Positions 1 to 10,181 of a stretch of 64,000 nucleotides of DNA are shown here, piece by piece; position 1 is the stretch's first letter; each line of letters opens with the position of its first letter. The stretch comes from Zasmidium citrigriseum (Eukaryota; Ascomycota; Dothideomycetes; Mycosphaerellales; Mycosphaerellaceae): positions 558,001-622,000 of the forward strand of contig NHNW01000033.1 of NCBI GenBank assembly GCA_002786025.1, written 5' to 3'. The translations under genes were made by a program, and so were the position numbers. Below the pieces are notes generated by a model. The model was not told the DNA's origin. It did no database searches and worked only from the letters and a program-made list of their open reading frames with translations.

Positions 1-1
1 C

Positions 2-1855
2 GATGGAGACGACGAAGTGAATCCCGAACTGATCGGTCAAATCGCAGCTCGAGTCGGCGCACTGCACTTGGCTCCAGACGGCAAGCTGCGATACTTCGGG
101 ACACCCGCCAATACATACCTGTTCAGCGGCAGCGGCCCTTCGGCTGCACAATCGAAGCCGCGATCCGTGAAATGGGAAGGAAAACGGCTTCTTCGAAATG
201 CAGACTTGGACCAGGCGATTGACGACGATCTCGAAGAGCACTTTCTTGGGCTGTTCTTTTCGTGGTACAATCCATGCCATGCTGTGGTTGATGGTCCGAT
301 GTTCTCTACGGCGAGACGCCAATGGAGAGACAGCGAGGAGAACAATGGCTTCTACTCGGATGTTCTCTTGAATGCGATGTAAGTTCACACTCTCGGACAC
401 ATTCATGTGATGCTGACACAATCCATAGGTGCGCCATTGGCTCAAGTCACGAGACACGGTACCACTCAAGGCTGGTCACCTTCCCACGCACAGTATCCGA
501 GTTCTTTGCAGAGCGCAGCAAGATCCTGCTCGAGATCGAACTTGACAGTCCGTCGGTCTCGACCGTGCAAGCATTGCTGTTACTGAGCAGTTATGAAGCG
601 GGCGTGCAGCGAACAGCTCGGTCATGGCTTTACAGCGGTGAGCAAACTATTCCTTGCGAGCTTGGTCCGCATTGTTCGGCACTTGCTGACAGTCTTTCTC
701 GCAGGCATGGCCATGAGGCTCTGCTTCGATCTCGGACTTCACATCAACACCGACTTCTACGTCGACCACGGCGTTATGACGGCGGAAGAGTCCCGAACCA
801 GAGCGATGGTCTTCTGGGCATCTTACGCTTTGAATTAGTATGTTCCATCTACTTCATGTGGTCCTCCAGTGCTGATATCTGTAGTCGATCAAGTTTCTCT
901 CTTGGAAGACCCTTCAGCTTAGATGCTTCAGAGCTGAATGTGTCCAGACCTCATGCAGCACCACCTTCGTCCCAGACTCAATGGACGCCATTCCCGAACA
1001 CGGCCGAGCCCAAAGACGGCTTTTCCAATGTGCGACCAATGCCCGATCTCATTGATGCGATCTGCGAGCAGAGGGTTGCTCTGCTTGATACTGTTGAGTC
1101 TATAGCCCGGGCATTGTAAGTGCTCTTCTCACTTTGTGACAACTTCAGCTGACCTGGGTGAATAGATATGGCAACACGACAATGGCTGCAAAGCCTCTCC
1201 AAGAGCTGTCGGAGCGTTGTGTTGCTGACATGTGGAAGTGGAAAGATAGTCTAGTGCCTGAAATGCAGGTACATGAAGGCAGTCATGGTCCAATCGTTCC
1301 ACAGCTCCTCGTACTGCAGTAAGTACTCCACCTCCTTCATCCATCACCTCGACAACTGACTCCTGCCTCTTTCTCAGTATCGAATACCACTATCTCCTGA
1401 TATTGGTCCACCGGCCCTGGACCTCCCGTCGAGTGCAACCCCGACCAGCTCAAGGCCGTGGATTCCGCCATGCCCGCAACACCTGCATCGAGTCCGCCTG
1501 CGCCATGGCTCGCATCCTCCGGATCTTCGAAAGAAACTGGGGCTACCACCGGCTTGACGTCGAAACCTCCCAACTCCTGCCCTCCGCAGCACTTATCCTG
1601 ATCTTTGCCTCGGTATCGGCTCGTGCTCCTGAAAACAAGACCAAAGAGACGTTGACGGATCTGACGACCCTGTTCAGAGCGTTGGATGAACTGAGCACCA
1701 TCTTTCCCAGCGCGAGGCAGCATTTGGATAGTTTGGTAGCGATTCAGCAGCAGTGGCGACTGGTGTACAATCAGCAGTATGGGAAGAGGAGGGACGATGG
1801 GGGAACGAGTCGCGATGAGATGAACGGTGCTGCGAAACGGTCCAGGCTTGTTTGA
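2..1855 (+). CDS. Fungal-specific transcription factor, 5' end missing
   Basis: This is the C-terminal part of a fungal transcription factor of the Zn2Cys6 type. The DNA-binding cluster would lie left of the window, because the frame is open to base 2. Six exons join in phase: 2-378, 429-637, 705-837, 885-1115, 1166-1318 and 1378-1855, all with GT-AG introns of 47-67 nt. The joined protein shows the middle homology region of the family: a start-side FGTPANTYL segment, then GMAMRLCFDLGLH, then SRTRAMVFWASYALN running across an intron into SLGRPFSL. The C-terminal part carries an IEYHYLLILVHRPW helix, also typical of the family. The product is a predicted nuclear regulator. Neither its targets nor a linked pathway can be read from here. 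The family call is firm; the specific role is unknown. Confidence 0.85.
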
Positions 1856-2226
1856 AACCGAACCAAGTTTCTCCAAGCCCGAGTCTCCGCTTCATGATCG
1901 CTGCGTCTTGGTCAGAAGAGATGGTGTCGGGAGAGCTGAGAACTTTCAAACAGTCCAGTCGCCACCACGATCACACACCCCAAGTCGGAACGCCGCTGGA
2001 GCACGGAATCAAATGAAGCTCAAAGAGTGGGCAAAGTGAAGTCTAATGCCAAGACGGTGGGAAATTCGAACTGTTCGATTCCTGATCAGTAATACAATGA
2101 CCTCACGGGAACCTTATACCGTACCCGGCAGCAACAGGTTGGAACGCCGTTGTGATTGGCTTTCTTTGCTGGAAAGCTCCCAGGACAGCCTGGACAGCTC
2201 ACGTCTACCGACTACCGCTTCTCACC

Positions 2227-2968
2227 ATGGCATCCTCCGTACCAACGAAGATGAAGGCGTACATGACTGACGATCGATCGTCGCTGGGAACACTCTGGCG
2301 CGTGGCGACGCATTTCAACATCGGCCACAAGACGTCGATTCGAGAAACGCCTGTGCCGAGGCCGGGTGAAGACGAAGTGCTGGTGAAAGTCACGGCGATT
2401 GCGCAGAATGTAAGCGGACTCAATTTCTACCTACACTTTCATTCATGGCTAACGAGTTGTATAGCCCACCGAACCTTCTCCCCAACCGAACAGCATCATC
2501 GCCTGCGACTTTGCCGGAACAGTCGCAGCGCACCGATGCAAAGGCAAAGGGACTTGGAAGACAGGAGACCGCATTGCGCCCCAAAACCTTTCCCTTCTCC
2601 GAATCCACAACTCCTCCCTCACCTTCCCCTTTCGAAGACATATCCACTTCCCCTTCCACGACCAGATCCATCGCCTCTTTGACTACTTTCTCGACGCCTC
2701 AGCAGAACCCACCAACGGAACCCCAAACGCAGCAAAACTCATGCGCCTGCAACGTCGTATACTTCTTCGCCAATCCCACGAGGACGACTTTCCCGCCAGC
2801 CTTGACGTTCTTCGCTGCTACAGCAGTAGTAACACCAACACCGACAAAGTCGAGAATCACGTCGAAGCGGATTTCGGGAGCGCCTTGAGACTGATCGCGC
2901 AGCAGTATACGCCTCCCTTCTGCGCGGCGAGTGAATACTTGCGCGGATCCAATGGCGGAGAGGAATGA
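2227..2968 (+). pseudogene. Broken medium-chain dehydrogenase/reductase, N-terminal part
   Basis: The ATG at 2227 opens MASSVPTKMKAYMTDD and is followed by ETPVPRPGEDEVLVKVTAIAQN, the standard GroES-like start of zinc-type alcohol dehydrogenases and enoyl reductases. A probable intron (2410-2464) joins this to a segment with ACDFAGTVAA and TWKTGDRIAP, again as in the family. After about residue 105 the homology stops. The rest of the frame, to the TGA at 2968, has no recognisable nucleotide-binding fold and is rich in Arg, His and Ser. The expected Rossmann part is found instead on the opposite strand just downstream (2736-2885). Length is about 228 codons against a usual 330-380. I read it as a truncated, rearranged gene, although transcription as a short protein cannot be excluded. 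Confidence 0.6.
2736..2885 (-). pseudogene. Inverted fragment of a zinc-binding dehydrogenase
   Basis: Read on the minus strand, this stretch gives FDVILDFVGVGVTTAVAAKN followed by VKAGGKVVLVGLAKKYTTL. This is the NAD(P)-domain core of zinc-binding dehydrogenases: a beta strand ending in D, then a glycine-rich turn, then the GG-VVLVG strand. It is only about 50 codons long, has no start codon of its own, and overlaps the plus-strand frame of the neighbouring dehydrogenase pseudogene. The simplest reading is that an internal inversion moved part of the same gene, or that a second copy was inserted here. No family member could function from this fragment alone. Confidence 0.6.
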
Positions 2969-3290
2969 ACGTCGTCGTTCCGCTCCACTTCAACCACATC
3001 GCGCGACACCGCGAGGTGATCATCTATGACAGCCACGGGATCGGCCACAGCGAGGGAGCCGTACCAGACTTCATCGATCGCATGACAACCATCACGATTT
3101 AACTCCTGGAGGCGCTGAATATCGCCAAAGTGGACGTTCATGGGCTTCTCCATGGGCGGCGGCGTGGCGATGGGTCTGGCGTTCACGAGGCCCGTACAGG
3201 TTGGATAAGGTCGCTCGCGAATGTCCGGGATGTTCTTTGAAGTGTTCATCGTCGCTCCCATGTCCTCGAAAGAGTCCAAATTTGTCCAAG
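2965..3290 (+). pseudogene. Alpha/beta-hydrolase remnant
   Basis: The frame from the ATG at 2965 reads HREVIIYDSHGIGHSEG, the oxyanion and early strand region of alpha/beta-hydrolases. It hits an in-frame TAA at 3100-3102. The following LLEALNIAKVDVHG is in the same frame. A one-base shift near 3140 is needed to read the nucleophile elbow GFSMGGGVAMGLAF (about 3143-3185), with Ser as the expected nucleophile. Another stop follows within 25 codons, and no acid or catalytic His region can be recognised. The gene therefore carries at least one stop and one frameshift and lacks its ends. It lies directly behind the dehydrogenase relics, so the block may once have been a small metabolic cluster. 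Confidence 0.65.
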
Positions 3291-3697
3291 AGAGAAATGC
3301 AGGTGCTCGGGATGCAAGTGCTTGATCGACAATGTGGAGTTGCACTGCATGTGAAAGAAAGAAATAAGCTTTGCGATCCCTGCATGAGCTCAGGCGCACC
3401 TTCCAAACACATGCAGTCATCTCGCAAGCGCTCCCCAATCTTCAACATCTCCTAAGCCACAGAGACCATCGAGCGACATCCCAATTCACTCTCGTCAAGG
3501 AGTTGGCGCGCCTTTGGTGACACCGGTGAAAGCTGCGCCTCAAAACCTGCTGCCTGAGTCATCCACGGGGCGAGAAGACTCAGCCACCAGGCACCAGTGC
3601 ATTCGAGACACAACAAAACAAACAAATCCCACCGCCTTTAATCTTCAATCGAAAAAGCACTCCCTTCAACACATCGCAATACCACAACACGGACACG

Positions 3698-4543
3698 ATG
3701 ACCGCCCCAAACCCCCTCCCAGAGGACTTCCTCACCCAACCTGCCGCAAACATCACCACCACCCGCATCGACTTCAGCAAGACCACCCTCCCCGAATACC
3801 AAGGCCTCTACGCCGTCATCCTCGACAACGTCCTCACAGCCACCGAATGCGACCAGCTCCTCCGCGGCGCCGAAGCCAGCGTCGACGGCAAATGGGAGCG
3901 CGCAATGATCAACATGGGCGGTGGCCGCCAAGAACTCGTCACCGACGCCCGCAACTGCAGTCGCATCATCTGGGACTCGCCCGACGTCGCGATGAAAGTG
4001 TGGAAGCGAATCGAGCATCTGCCGGATGTGCAGGAAATTGTGCGGCTGGAGGATGTGCCGCGGATCTTTGGCAATGGGCCGACGAGGAGAGGTGAAGTGT
4101 GGAAGCTGACAAGGCCGAATGAGAGGATGAGGTTTCTGAAGTATGAGGGTGGAGAGTACTTCCGGCCGCACTGCGACGGGAGTTATGAGACGCCGGATCG
4201 GAAGGAGAGATCGTACTTCACGCTGCATCTGTATCTGAATGATGCGGGTGGACCGTCTGAGGAGGAGCTTGCGGAAATGGAGCCGGCGGAGCGGAAGAAG
4301 TTTGAGAAGTTGGGAAGAGTCGGTGGAGCGACGAGGTTTCATTCTGTGACGATGGATACGAGTCGTGACTTCGATGTCATGCCGAAGAAGGGCAGGATCC
4401 TCCTCTTCCAGCACCGCGATCTGCTGCATTCGGGTGATGATGTGCTGCAGGGTGTCAAGTACACCATGCGCACCGATCTCATGTACACGCTGGAGAGTAC
4501 GAAGAGTGAGTCGAGAAGCGAGATGCCGGTGCTCATTGAGTAA
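3698..4543 (+). CDS. 2-oxoglutarate/Fe(II) oxygenase (prolyl-4-hydroxylase-like)
   Basis: A single-exon protein of 281 residues. The double-stranded beta-helix core has the iron-binding triad of the family: His158 and Asp160 in FRPHCDGSY, and distal His244 in HRDLLHSGDD. Arg258 in YTMRTDLMY would bind the 2-oxoglutarate carboxylate. The segment RFLKYEGGEYFRPHCD is the usual lead into the active site, and the strand RSYFTLHLYLND is conserved in prolyl-4-hydroxylase-like members. No signal peptide or membrane segment is seen, so it is probably cytosolic or nuclear. The ATG at 3698 has the first plausible context and the frame upstream is poor. The substrate cannot be named; fungal relatives are mostly uncharacterised. 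The codon pattern looks normal, unlike the decayed genes to its left. Confidence 0.85.
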   Translation: MTAPNPLPEDFLTQPAANITTTRIDFSKTTLPEYQGLYAVILDNVLTATECDQLLRGAEASVDGKWERAMINMGGGRQELVTDARNCSRIIWDSPDVAMKVWKRIEHLPDVQEIVRLEDVPRIFGNGPTRRGEVWKLTRPNERMRFLKYEGGEYFRPHCDGSYETPDRKERSYFTLHLYLNDAGGPSEEELAEMEPAERKKFEKLGRVGGATRFHSVTMDTSRDFDVMPKKGRILLFQHRDLLHSGDDVLQGVKYTMRTDLMYTLESTKSESRSEMPVLIE

Positions 4544-5960
4544 TCGCTGACGAGCGTCGCTGAAGTCGTCCCGCCGACTCAGAAAATAGAGCCGCGGCCT
4601 TCGAAAGTTAAGCGTTCATGGGCGAAGGAGTTGCGCAAGTCGCTTCATGCATGATGAAGTCGGAAAGCAGAACCTAGCAATGCCGTAGCAAAGCAAAAAA
4701 GCGTCTTATTAGCAGTATCCTTGAACTCCCCAAATCTGCACTTGAACTCACCAGAGAAAAAGTAAAGTGAAGCGCCGTCCCCACAAGAGTAATCGGAATC
4801 GAATGATACCCTCGCTCCCCACCCTTTCACCGCCCACCGCCGAAGCGACGGACATAGAGCAGGCGAAGAGCTGCAGATACGCCGCGTATTGCACTAAAGT
4901 GTCGCCCGCAGGCACACAATCTCCGCACCGGCTCCCATAGCGAGTGTCCCCCGCCAGCTCAACACCGAAGCGAAGAAGAAGTGGAGGAGTCGCTGAGATT
5001 TCTGATGCCGAATGCAGCCGTGAGCGTCACGGGAGGCCCTCACGGGCAGAACCTGGCGTGCAGGTGTAGTGTTGAAGATTACTCCGAATTTCTCATTTGC
5101 CAGAATGCGACGAGCGACGAGGTGTCGCTGTCTGTGTGTGAGCAAAGAAACGCAGCATTCGTGGGGACGGCGCTTGAAGAGAGAGAGGAAGAAGTGGAAG
5201 TCAGTCGGAGGTTTTGAGGATTTTCGGCAGAGCACGGGCCTACGGGTGAAGCCGAGCGGGCCGAAGGCTTGGCATTAAGCGTCGCTTCTGCCTTGAGCGA
5301 CTTCACTTCACTTTCGGCTGTCCTGTGTTCACATGCCGACAATCCGAAATCTGAACCTGCACTGGATAGGTTTCGAGCTACAGTGGCTGTCAAGCTCGAG
5401 CACATGAATGGATCAGCTGGTTGTCAAGCGTTTTCGAGAGCAGAGGGCACTCTGCCTGAGGCCGTGGGAAAAGAACTGGGAAACACAGCCAGTGGCAATC
5501 ACATCGCAGTTGGGATTCGGTCCACATTACACAGACTCTCTTCAGGCCACAGTCATAGCTCCGAGGGTTTTCTCGGCCATCTTTGCAGCAGAATTGCGAA
5601 ATTCTCGAACTGGGAAGCAATCGATTCCCGGATTCAGCTGGCCATGCGAACCAACCAACCAGCTTCCAGCTGACTTGATGCACAGCCTTACACATCGACC
5701 CGACTCTGTCTGACACACTCTTCTGTCCGCACTTGGCTTGTTGATACTGCCTGTCTGCTCCCTTTCGGAGCTGATCGCTATCATACGGAGATGTATTGAC
5801 CCGCATCGGTGGACTCCCATTCGCAGCGAGCTGAACAAGAGTCGCCGCCGGTGCCTAGCTTGTCCGGTTGAAAAATTGATAAGAGGCTCGGAATGGCTAC
5901 AGGGAGAAGTACAGATCCTGTTCTCTCTTCCACCAACCATAGACGATTTCGCCCGCCACC
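4544..5960. other. Intergenic stretch without a convincing gene
   Basis: About 1.4 kb between the oxygenase and the SRPBCC gene. Several open frames of 60-138 codons overlap on both strands, but none has a recognisable domain, a consistent splice structure or a typical start context. No tRNA-like cloverleaf was seen. The last 200 bp before 5961 would hold the promoter of the next gene. Confidence 0.5.
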
Positions 5961-6548
5961 ATGGTGCTCATCTCCACCAAGATCGAAATCGCCGCTCCGC
6001 CTCACAAGGTCAGAGAGATTGTAAGAAGGAAGCTGTGGCACCGCGCCTGCAAGATCCGCTGATTCAGCATCGTTCCAGCTCCTCGACTTTCCTCGCATGG
6101 CCGAATGGCACAAAGGTCATTTCCACTCCGTCGAAGTCACCCATCAGAAAGTCCAAGGCGTCCTGTCCGTTGGCGACAAACTCAAATGCGTCCTGGATGA
6201 GATGACCTTCACGCCCACTATTCTTGTTCATACATTCTTCCCCTTCAATCTTCCTCTTCTAACTATATATAGGTCAACGAACCCGAACTCCTTAAATGGC
6301 GCGGTGGCGTCTCCCTTGTGTTTACCGGCGATCACATGTACCGCTTTCTCCCCAGCGAGACGATACCCGTTGGGACGTTGTTCATTCAAGAGGAGGAGTT
6401 CAAGGGAGCTTTGAGTGGAGTGATGAAGGTTAGGGAAGGGAAACATGATTTCGCGGAGAAGAATCTACGTGGGTTTGAGAAGTTGAATGAGGATTTGAAG
6501 AGGAGGGCCGAGGAGGTTGTGCCGAGGGAGAAAGAAGAGGGGAATTGA
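5961..6548 (+). CDS. Small SRPBCC-fold (START/polyketide-cyclase-like) protein
   Basis: Three exons join in phase: 5961-6020, 6079-6225 and 6273-6548, giving about 160 residues. The ATG sits in a good context (CCACCATGG). The N-terminus MVLISTKIEIAAPPHKVREI is the first strand and helix of the SRPBCC lipid-binding fold. It is followed by LLDFPRMAEWHKGHF, the typical 'W' helix region. The middle reads VNEPELLKWRG and the end has a long C-terminal helix (AEKNLRGFEKLNEDLKRRAE). Such proteins bind hydrophobic ligands in a cavity; the ligand is unknown. The second intron starts with an unusual GTTCAT donor, but both phase and fold support it. No signal peptide is seen, so a cytosolic location is likely. 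Confidence 0.8.
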
Positions 6549-6605
6549 GTATCAAAGTGATCAAGAATTGGCGATAGAACTGGCCAGCTGTCGGATTTCA
6601 CGTAC

Positions 6606-7268
6606 CTAACACATACCATACGGATGCCTCAAGAACAACTCCATCGTCGTCTTCGCATCTTCAACAGGAGTATGACCATCTCCTTGGATCTCCTTCCCGA
6701 GGATCATCCTCGCAGACCTCGCCAGACCGGGACATCCGCTGCAAGGCATGAGGAAGTAGTACAGCTCCTGAGTGTCAATGATCGATGAGCCCTGCGAGTT
6801 AGCATCAGACAGGATCTCCTTGCGGTAATAGAAAGCCTCACGATCACCCTTACCTCCATGCAGAATCACCGTGCGATTGCGAAAGATCTGTTCCAGCCAC
6901 ATCTCCACAACCTCGCCGGCCACAGCGCCGTTCTCGATTTTGAGATCTTCCCAATCGACCCCGAATTCTTCTGGTGGGATACTCACCTCGATTCCGACCT
7001 TTTCAGGATAGGCGATGTAAACGTCGAGAATCACTTCTCCCCGAACACTAATCACCGTCACACGGCCCAGCCGCTGTTGACGCTTGACTTTTGTGCCTTT
7101 GATCTTGGCATCGGCCCAGATGGAGGGATCTTTCTTGTAAAGCTGGAACTCGATGTCGAAGGCGACTGGCTCCGAGCCCTGGAGCAGGTCCCAGCGTGGC
7201 GCTGTCTGGGTTGCTCGGCAGCAGTAGGGGGCTGAAAGGGAGCAGATTGGGGTTGTCCCGGAGGCCAT
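6606..7268 (-). CDS. DEDD-family 3'-5' exonuclease-like protein
   Basis: The open frame runs to 7484, but only two ATGs are usable: 7370 and 7268. I choose 7268 because its context (CAGACATGG) is better and the conserved domain begins just after it, giving about 220 residues. The exonuclease motifs are in order: Exo I PVAFDIEF (Asp and Glu metal ligands), Exo II ILHGGKGDREAF (Asp), IIDTQELYYF, and Exo III HTPVEDAKTTMELF (His and Asp). This is the layout of DEDDh RNases such as the Rex4/ISG20-like group. The substrate (rRNA precursor, other RNA or DNA) cannot be told. An upstream exon is possible, because the open frame continues beyond the chosen start. Confidence 0.75.
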   Translation of the reverse strand: MASGTTPICSLSAPYCCRATQTAPRWDLLQGSEPVAFDIEFQLYKKDPSIWADAKIKGTKVKRQQRLGRVTVISVRGEVILDVYIAYPEKVGIEVSIPPEEFGVDWEDLKIENGAVAGEVVEMWLEQIFRNRTVILHGGKGDREAFYYRKEILSDANSQGSSIIDTQELYYFLMPCSGCPGLARSARMILGKEIQGDGHTPVEDAKTTMELFLRHPYGMC

Positions 7269-7700
7269 GTCTGACGGTGTCGAGAGGCAGCGATCAACGC
7301 TGCTTGAAGAGATGTACGAAAGTTGAAGCAAAGTATGGGCCTTTCCAAGTGCACCTCGACTCTGGTCCATCTGGGCTTGCGGACTGAGATATACTGAATG
7401 ACCTGAAAAAGCATTGAGAAGTCCTTGTTCGCAGATCGGCCTTTGTCGATCGAACTGATTCTGTGATGATTGGACAAAGGACAATGGGATGTTGGTATCC
7501 TTGTTAGGGGAACATGCCCAATGGATACTGATATTCAGCGAGTGGATGGGCAGTCGGGCAAGGCTTTCCAGTGGCGTAGTACAAGATGTGCTACAAATAA
7601 GATATTAAATGACCAGCTCCAGCGCCCTGCTATCGAATGCATTTAGGAGTAGACTTCAAGTGTTTCCCAATATCCCAAAATCATCCTTGTTTGACTCGCA

Positions 7701-10133
7701 TCACCACATCTTACCCGATATTGACGCCTCTGACGGTTTCCTCGACATTCGCTTGCTGAACATTTTCCCTCCTACGGCAGCAGCACTAGAGCTCGCAGCA
7801 TCTGGCGCGCGATGCTTTGGACACTCATGAGGCTCAGGCTCGCCTTGCGATTCGTGAAAGAAGCGGGAGATCTCAAAGTCATGGCTCTCTTCTCCGGGTG
7901 CTTCGCACAGGCGTGCGGTCTCGAAGGCATCCAGTTGAGGATAGCATTTGCCGCACCACTGGTATCCTGGATACTTGTGCGACTCGTGGGAGTCTGTTAG
8001 GCGCAGGATGCTACGGCAGAACTTGTTGGAACAGCAAATCGTAGGCTCCATTGCCGGCCAGGTCTCACGGAAGTCAAAGTCTCCTGACAAGAACATCTCC
8101 TTGTCACTCTTCAAGCCGAGATCTTGGCAGTAGCGGTTACATTCGTGGGAGACAAAGAAGAGTTTGATGCCGGCTTCGCCCATGTTTCCGTCGGTCAAAG
8201 GGAACCTGTCTTCGTCTTTCGTCTGGATGGCGGGATCTGTGAGCAAGTGGTCGACGCCCTGCAGGTCATTGACCAATAAGTGGCCCCATGAGCGTTCGAA
8301 TGTGAAGTGAGAGAATGCCTGCGCCATCTGGTTGAACTCGTCGGATGCATTGTCGTTGACCCAACCGCCGTTGCTGTTGTACTTGACATACTTTCCATCG
8401 ATGTACGGCTCCAAGGATCGACATTCCGAGGATCTTGCTGAAGTATCTTCTAGGCAGCACGAGGAGACAAAGTCAAGAGGTGGCTCAATCTTGAGGAGAC
8501 CGTTAAACTCCAAAGCGAATGCCTTGCACAGCGACTGGACTTTCATCTCTTCCACGACCCTGACTTTTGGTTGATCGCCTTTCATGAAACACTTGATCAC
8601 GAAGTGACTCTCGGAGGCATCTGTACGAGCGTAGGATGCTGTCCGCATGGCTCCTTTCGCAAAGGGGGCTGACCTTACATGGACCACGAGAGCGTCCGCA
8701 ACGCTCAGTATGATGTTGTCATCTGAGTCCATCATCTTCTGCAGTGTTGAAGCGTTGTGTGTTCCAGCGGGTAAGAAGCCGTCCATGTCGAAGGTCTGAT
8801 CAAACCACGTCGCATCATCCCATTGCGGGTCAACACTTTCCAAAGCTATTTCAGTAATAGTGTGTGTACTATCAGAGTCCTCGCAGATGCTGTCCAGTGG
8901 TCCGGAAGCAGTCTTCTTCGCAGTCAAGGCCGAACTGCGTGACATGGTGAAGCGGCTGACTGTTCGTGAGAAAGAGTTCGTCACCGTCTTGAGGACAAGA
9001 TGCGAGAGTGCGCTGTATGTGGTCCCAAGCGCATGCTCCTCGAACTGAGGATTGGTTGAAGAAGTATTGAGCGAGTTCGGACTTCTCCAGGGGTCAACAG
9101 AATCCAGCTGACTGCAGTACTTGTTCGAAGTCAGAAGAACCCCGTTGCCAGGTCCATACACTCGGGCAAATGAAAACGTCATGCGGTCGGTGTAGCTGGT
9201 GATTTGCAAGAATGCGTAGTTGATCTGCATCTGAATGAGGCGGCGTAGCAGGGGCTCGTACTTGAGGCCGTGTGGCTCGCTTGCATCGGTGTAGTAATAA
9301 TCGTCGCCTGAACTAAGATCGTGTAATGACTGGCCGTGAGCCGGTGCGTCGGCGATGTGGACGATGCAGCGAGTTGCCTGCCGCCAAGAAGAATTGATGG
9401 CTTGATTGATCCCGCCGAGCACGTCTTCTGGCATATCAGCGCCACCGTCAGCATCTAGCCTATCCAGAAAGGCGTAGACAGTGTCGACGGACGACGTGAA
9501 ATCGAGAGATTCAATGTTCGGTGACGACTCGTGATCTTTGTATCCAACGATCGCAATTCGCACTTCCGACTCTCCGAAGAACGCCTTCTGAATCTCAGCA
9601 ACAATACTTCTGACTTGGTCCTTGACGCTGGCGATATAAGGGTCCATCGATCCCGTGGTGTCGATCAAAAACAACAGATCGGTAGAGCACAGCTTCTTGA
9701 ACACTTGCTTGGAATCGGGTCGATGTGCCTGAGCTCGAGCATGATTGAGCTCTTCCTGTAGCTGCTTCTTCCTACTCGCATGGGTGAGTTTCCGACTTGG
9801 GAGAGCCCTGGCCGTTTGACGACTGCTCTTTCCAGCGGAGGCTGATGACGATGAGGTTTCTTTGGTCAAAGTCGGACCTTCCAGCCGCGATCGATAAGAT
9901 GGTGGTCGGCCACGAGACGAGGAGATGGACTGTCGAAGAAGCTCGTCCGCGAGAGAACTGGCGTCTTTTCCCACGGTCGATCGAGATACAGAAGCCGAGG
10001 AGGCCGTCATCAACGACGAGGCAGCCCCGCCCCTGGGGGACAACGAAGATCGCAGCAGATCATCTGCCTGTGCAGACAGATCTTTCTTTGACACTCGAGA
10101 GCGAGACAAGGAAAGGGAGTCCTGCGGCGCCAT
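7701..10133 (-). CDS. von Willebrand A domain plus alpha-kinase protein
   Basis: A single-exon protein of about 810 residues. The frame is open further, to a TTG at 10160; the first ATG is at 10133 (MAPQDSLSLSR). The N-terminal 120 residues are Ser/Arg-rich and probably disordered. A vWA domain follows, with the metal-ion site DTTGSMD and the TDIA-like strand IVHIADAPAHG. The C-terminal half is an alpha-kinase: VIKCFMKG (lysine), LEPYIDGKYVKYN, LVNDLQGVDHLLTDPAI (catalytic region), DGNMGEAGIK and the zinc ligands HECNRYC. A cysteine-rich tail (CCSNKFC ... WCGKC) resembles a small zinc ribbon. This is the architecture of VwkA-type kinases known from Dictyostelium and fungi. It is probably cytosolic; substrates are unknown. 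Confidence 0.9.
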   Translation of the reverse strand: MAPQDSLSLSRSRVSKKDLSAQADDLLRSSLSPRGGAASSLMTASSASVSRSTVGKDASSLADELLRQSISSSRGRPPSYRSRLEGPTLTKETSSSSASAGKSSRQTARALPSRKLTHASRKKQLQEELNHARAQAHRPDSKQVFKKLCSTDLLFLIDTTGSMDPYIASVKDQVRSIVAEIQKAFFGESEVRIAIVGYKDHESSPNIESLDFTSSVDTVYAFLDRLDADGGADMPEDVLGGINQAINSSWRQATRCIVHIADAPAHGQSLHDLSSGDDYYYTDASEPHGLKYEPLLRRLIQMQINYAFLQITSYTDRMTFSFARVYGPGNGVLLTSNKYCSQLDSVDPWRSPNSLNTSSTNPQFEEHALGTTYSALSHLVLKTVTNSFSRTVSRFTMSRSSALTAKKTASGPLDSICEDSDSTHTITEIALESVDPQWDDATWFDQTFDMDGFLPAGTHNASTLQKMMDSDDNIILSVADALVVHVRSAPFAKGAMRTASYARTDASESHFVIKCFMKGDQPKVRVVEEMKVQSLCKAFALEFNGLLKIEPPLDFVSSCCLEDTSARSSECRSLEPYIDGKYVKYNSNGGWVNDNASDEFNQMAQAFSHFTFERSWGHLLVNDLQGVDHLLTDPAIQTKDEDRFPLTDGNMGEAGIKLFFVSHECNRYCQDLGLKSDKEMFLSGDFDFRETWPAMEPTICCSNKFCRSILRLTDSHESHKYPGYQWCGKCYPQLDAFETARLCEAPGEESHDFEISRFFHESQGEPEPHECPKHRAPDAASSSAAAVGGKMFSKRMSRKPSEASISGKMW

Positions 10134-10181
10134 GTCGACCAGAAGCGCCTCGGAGCGCAAGCTGAGCGTCTACCCGCCAAA

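Noticed and set aside
2857..3438. A 193-codon minus-strand frame
   Set aside because: It is the shadow of the alpha/beta-hydrolase remnant, whose motifs read on the plus strand.
4894..5806. Overlapping open frames of 100-138 codons on both strands
   Set aside because: No domain, no splice signals that extend them, and mutual overlap on opposite strands. They look like chance frames in GC-rich DNA.
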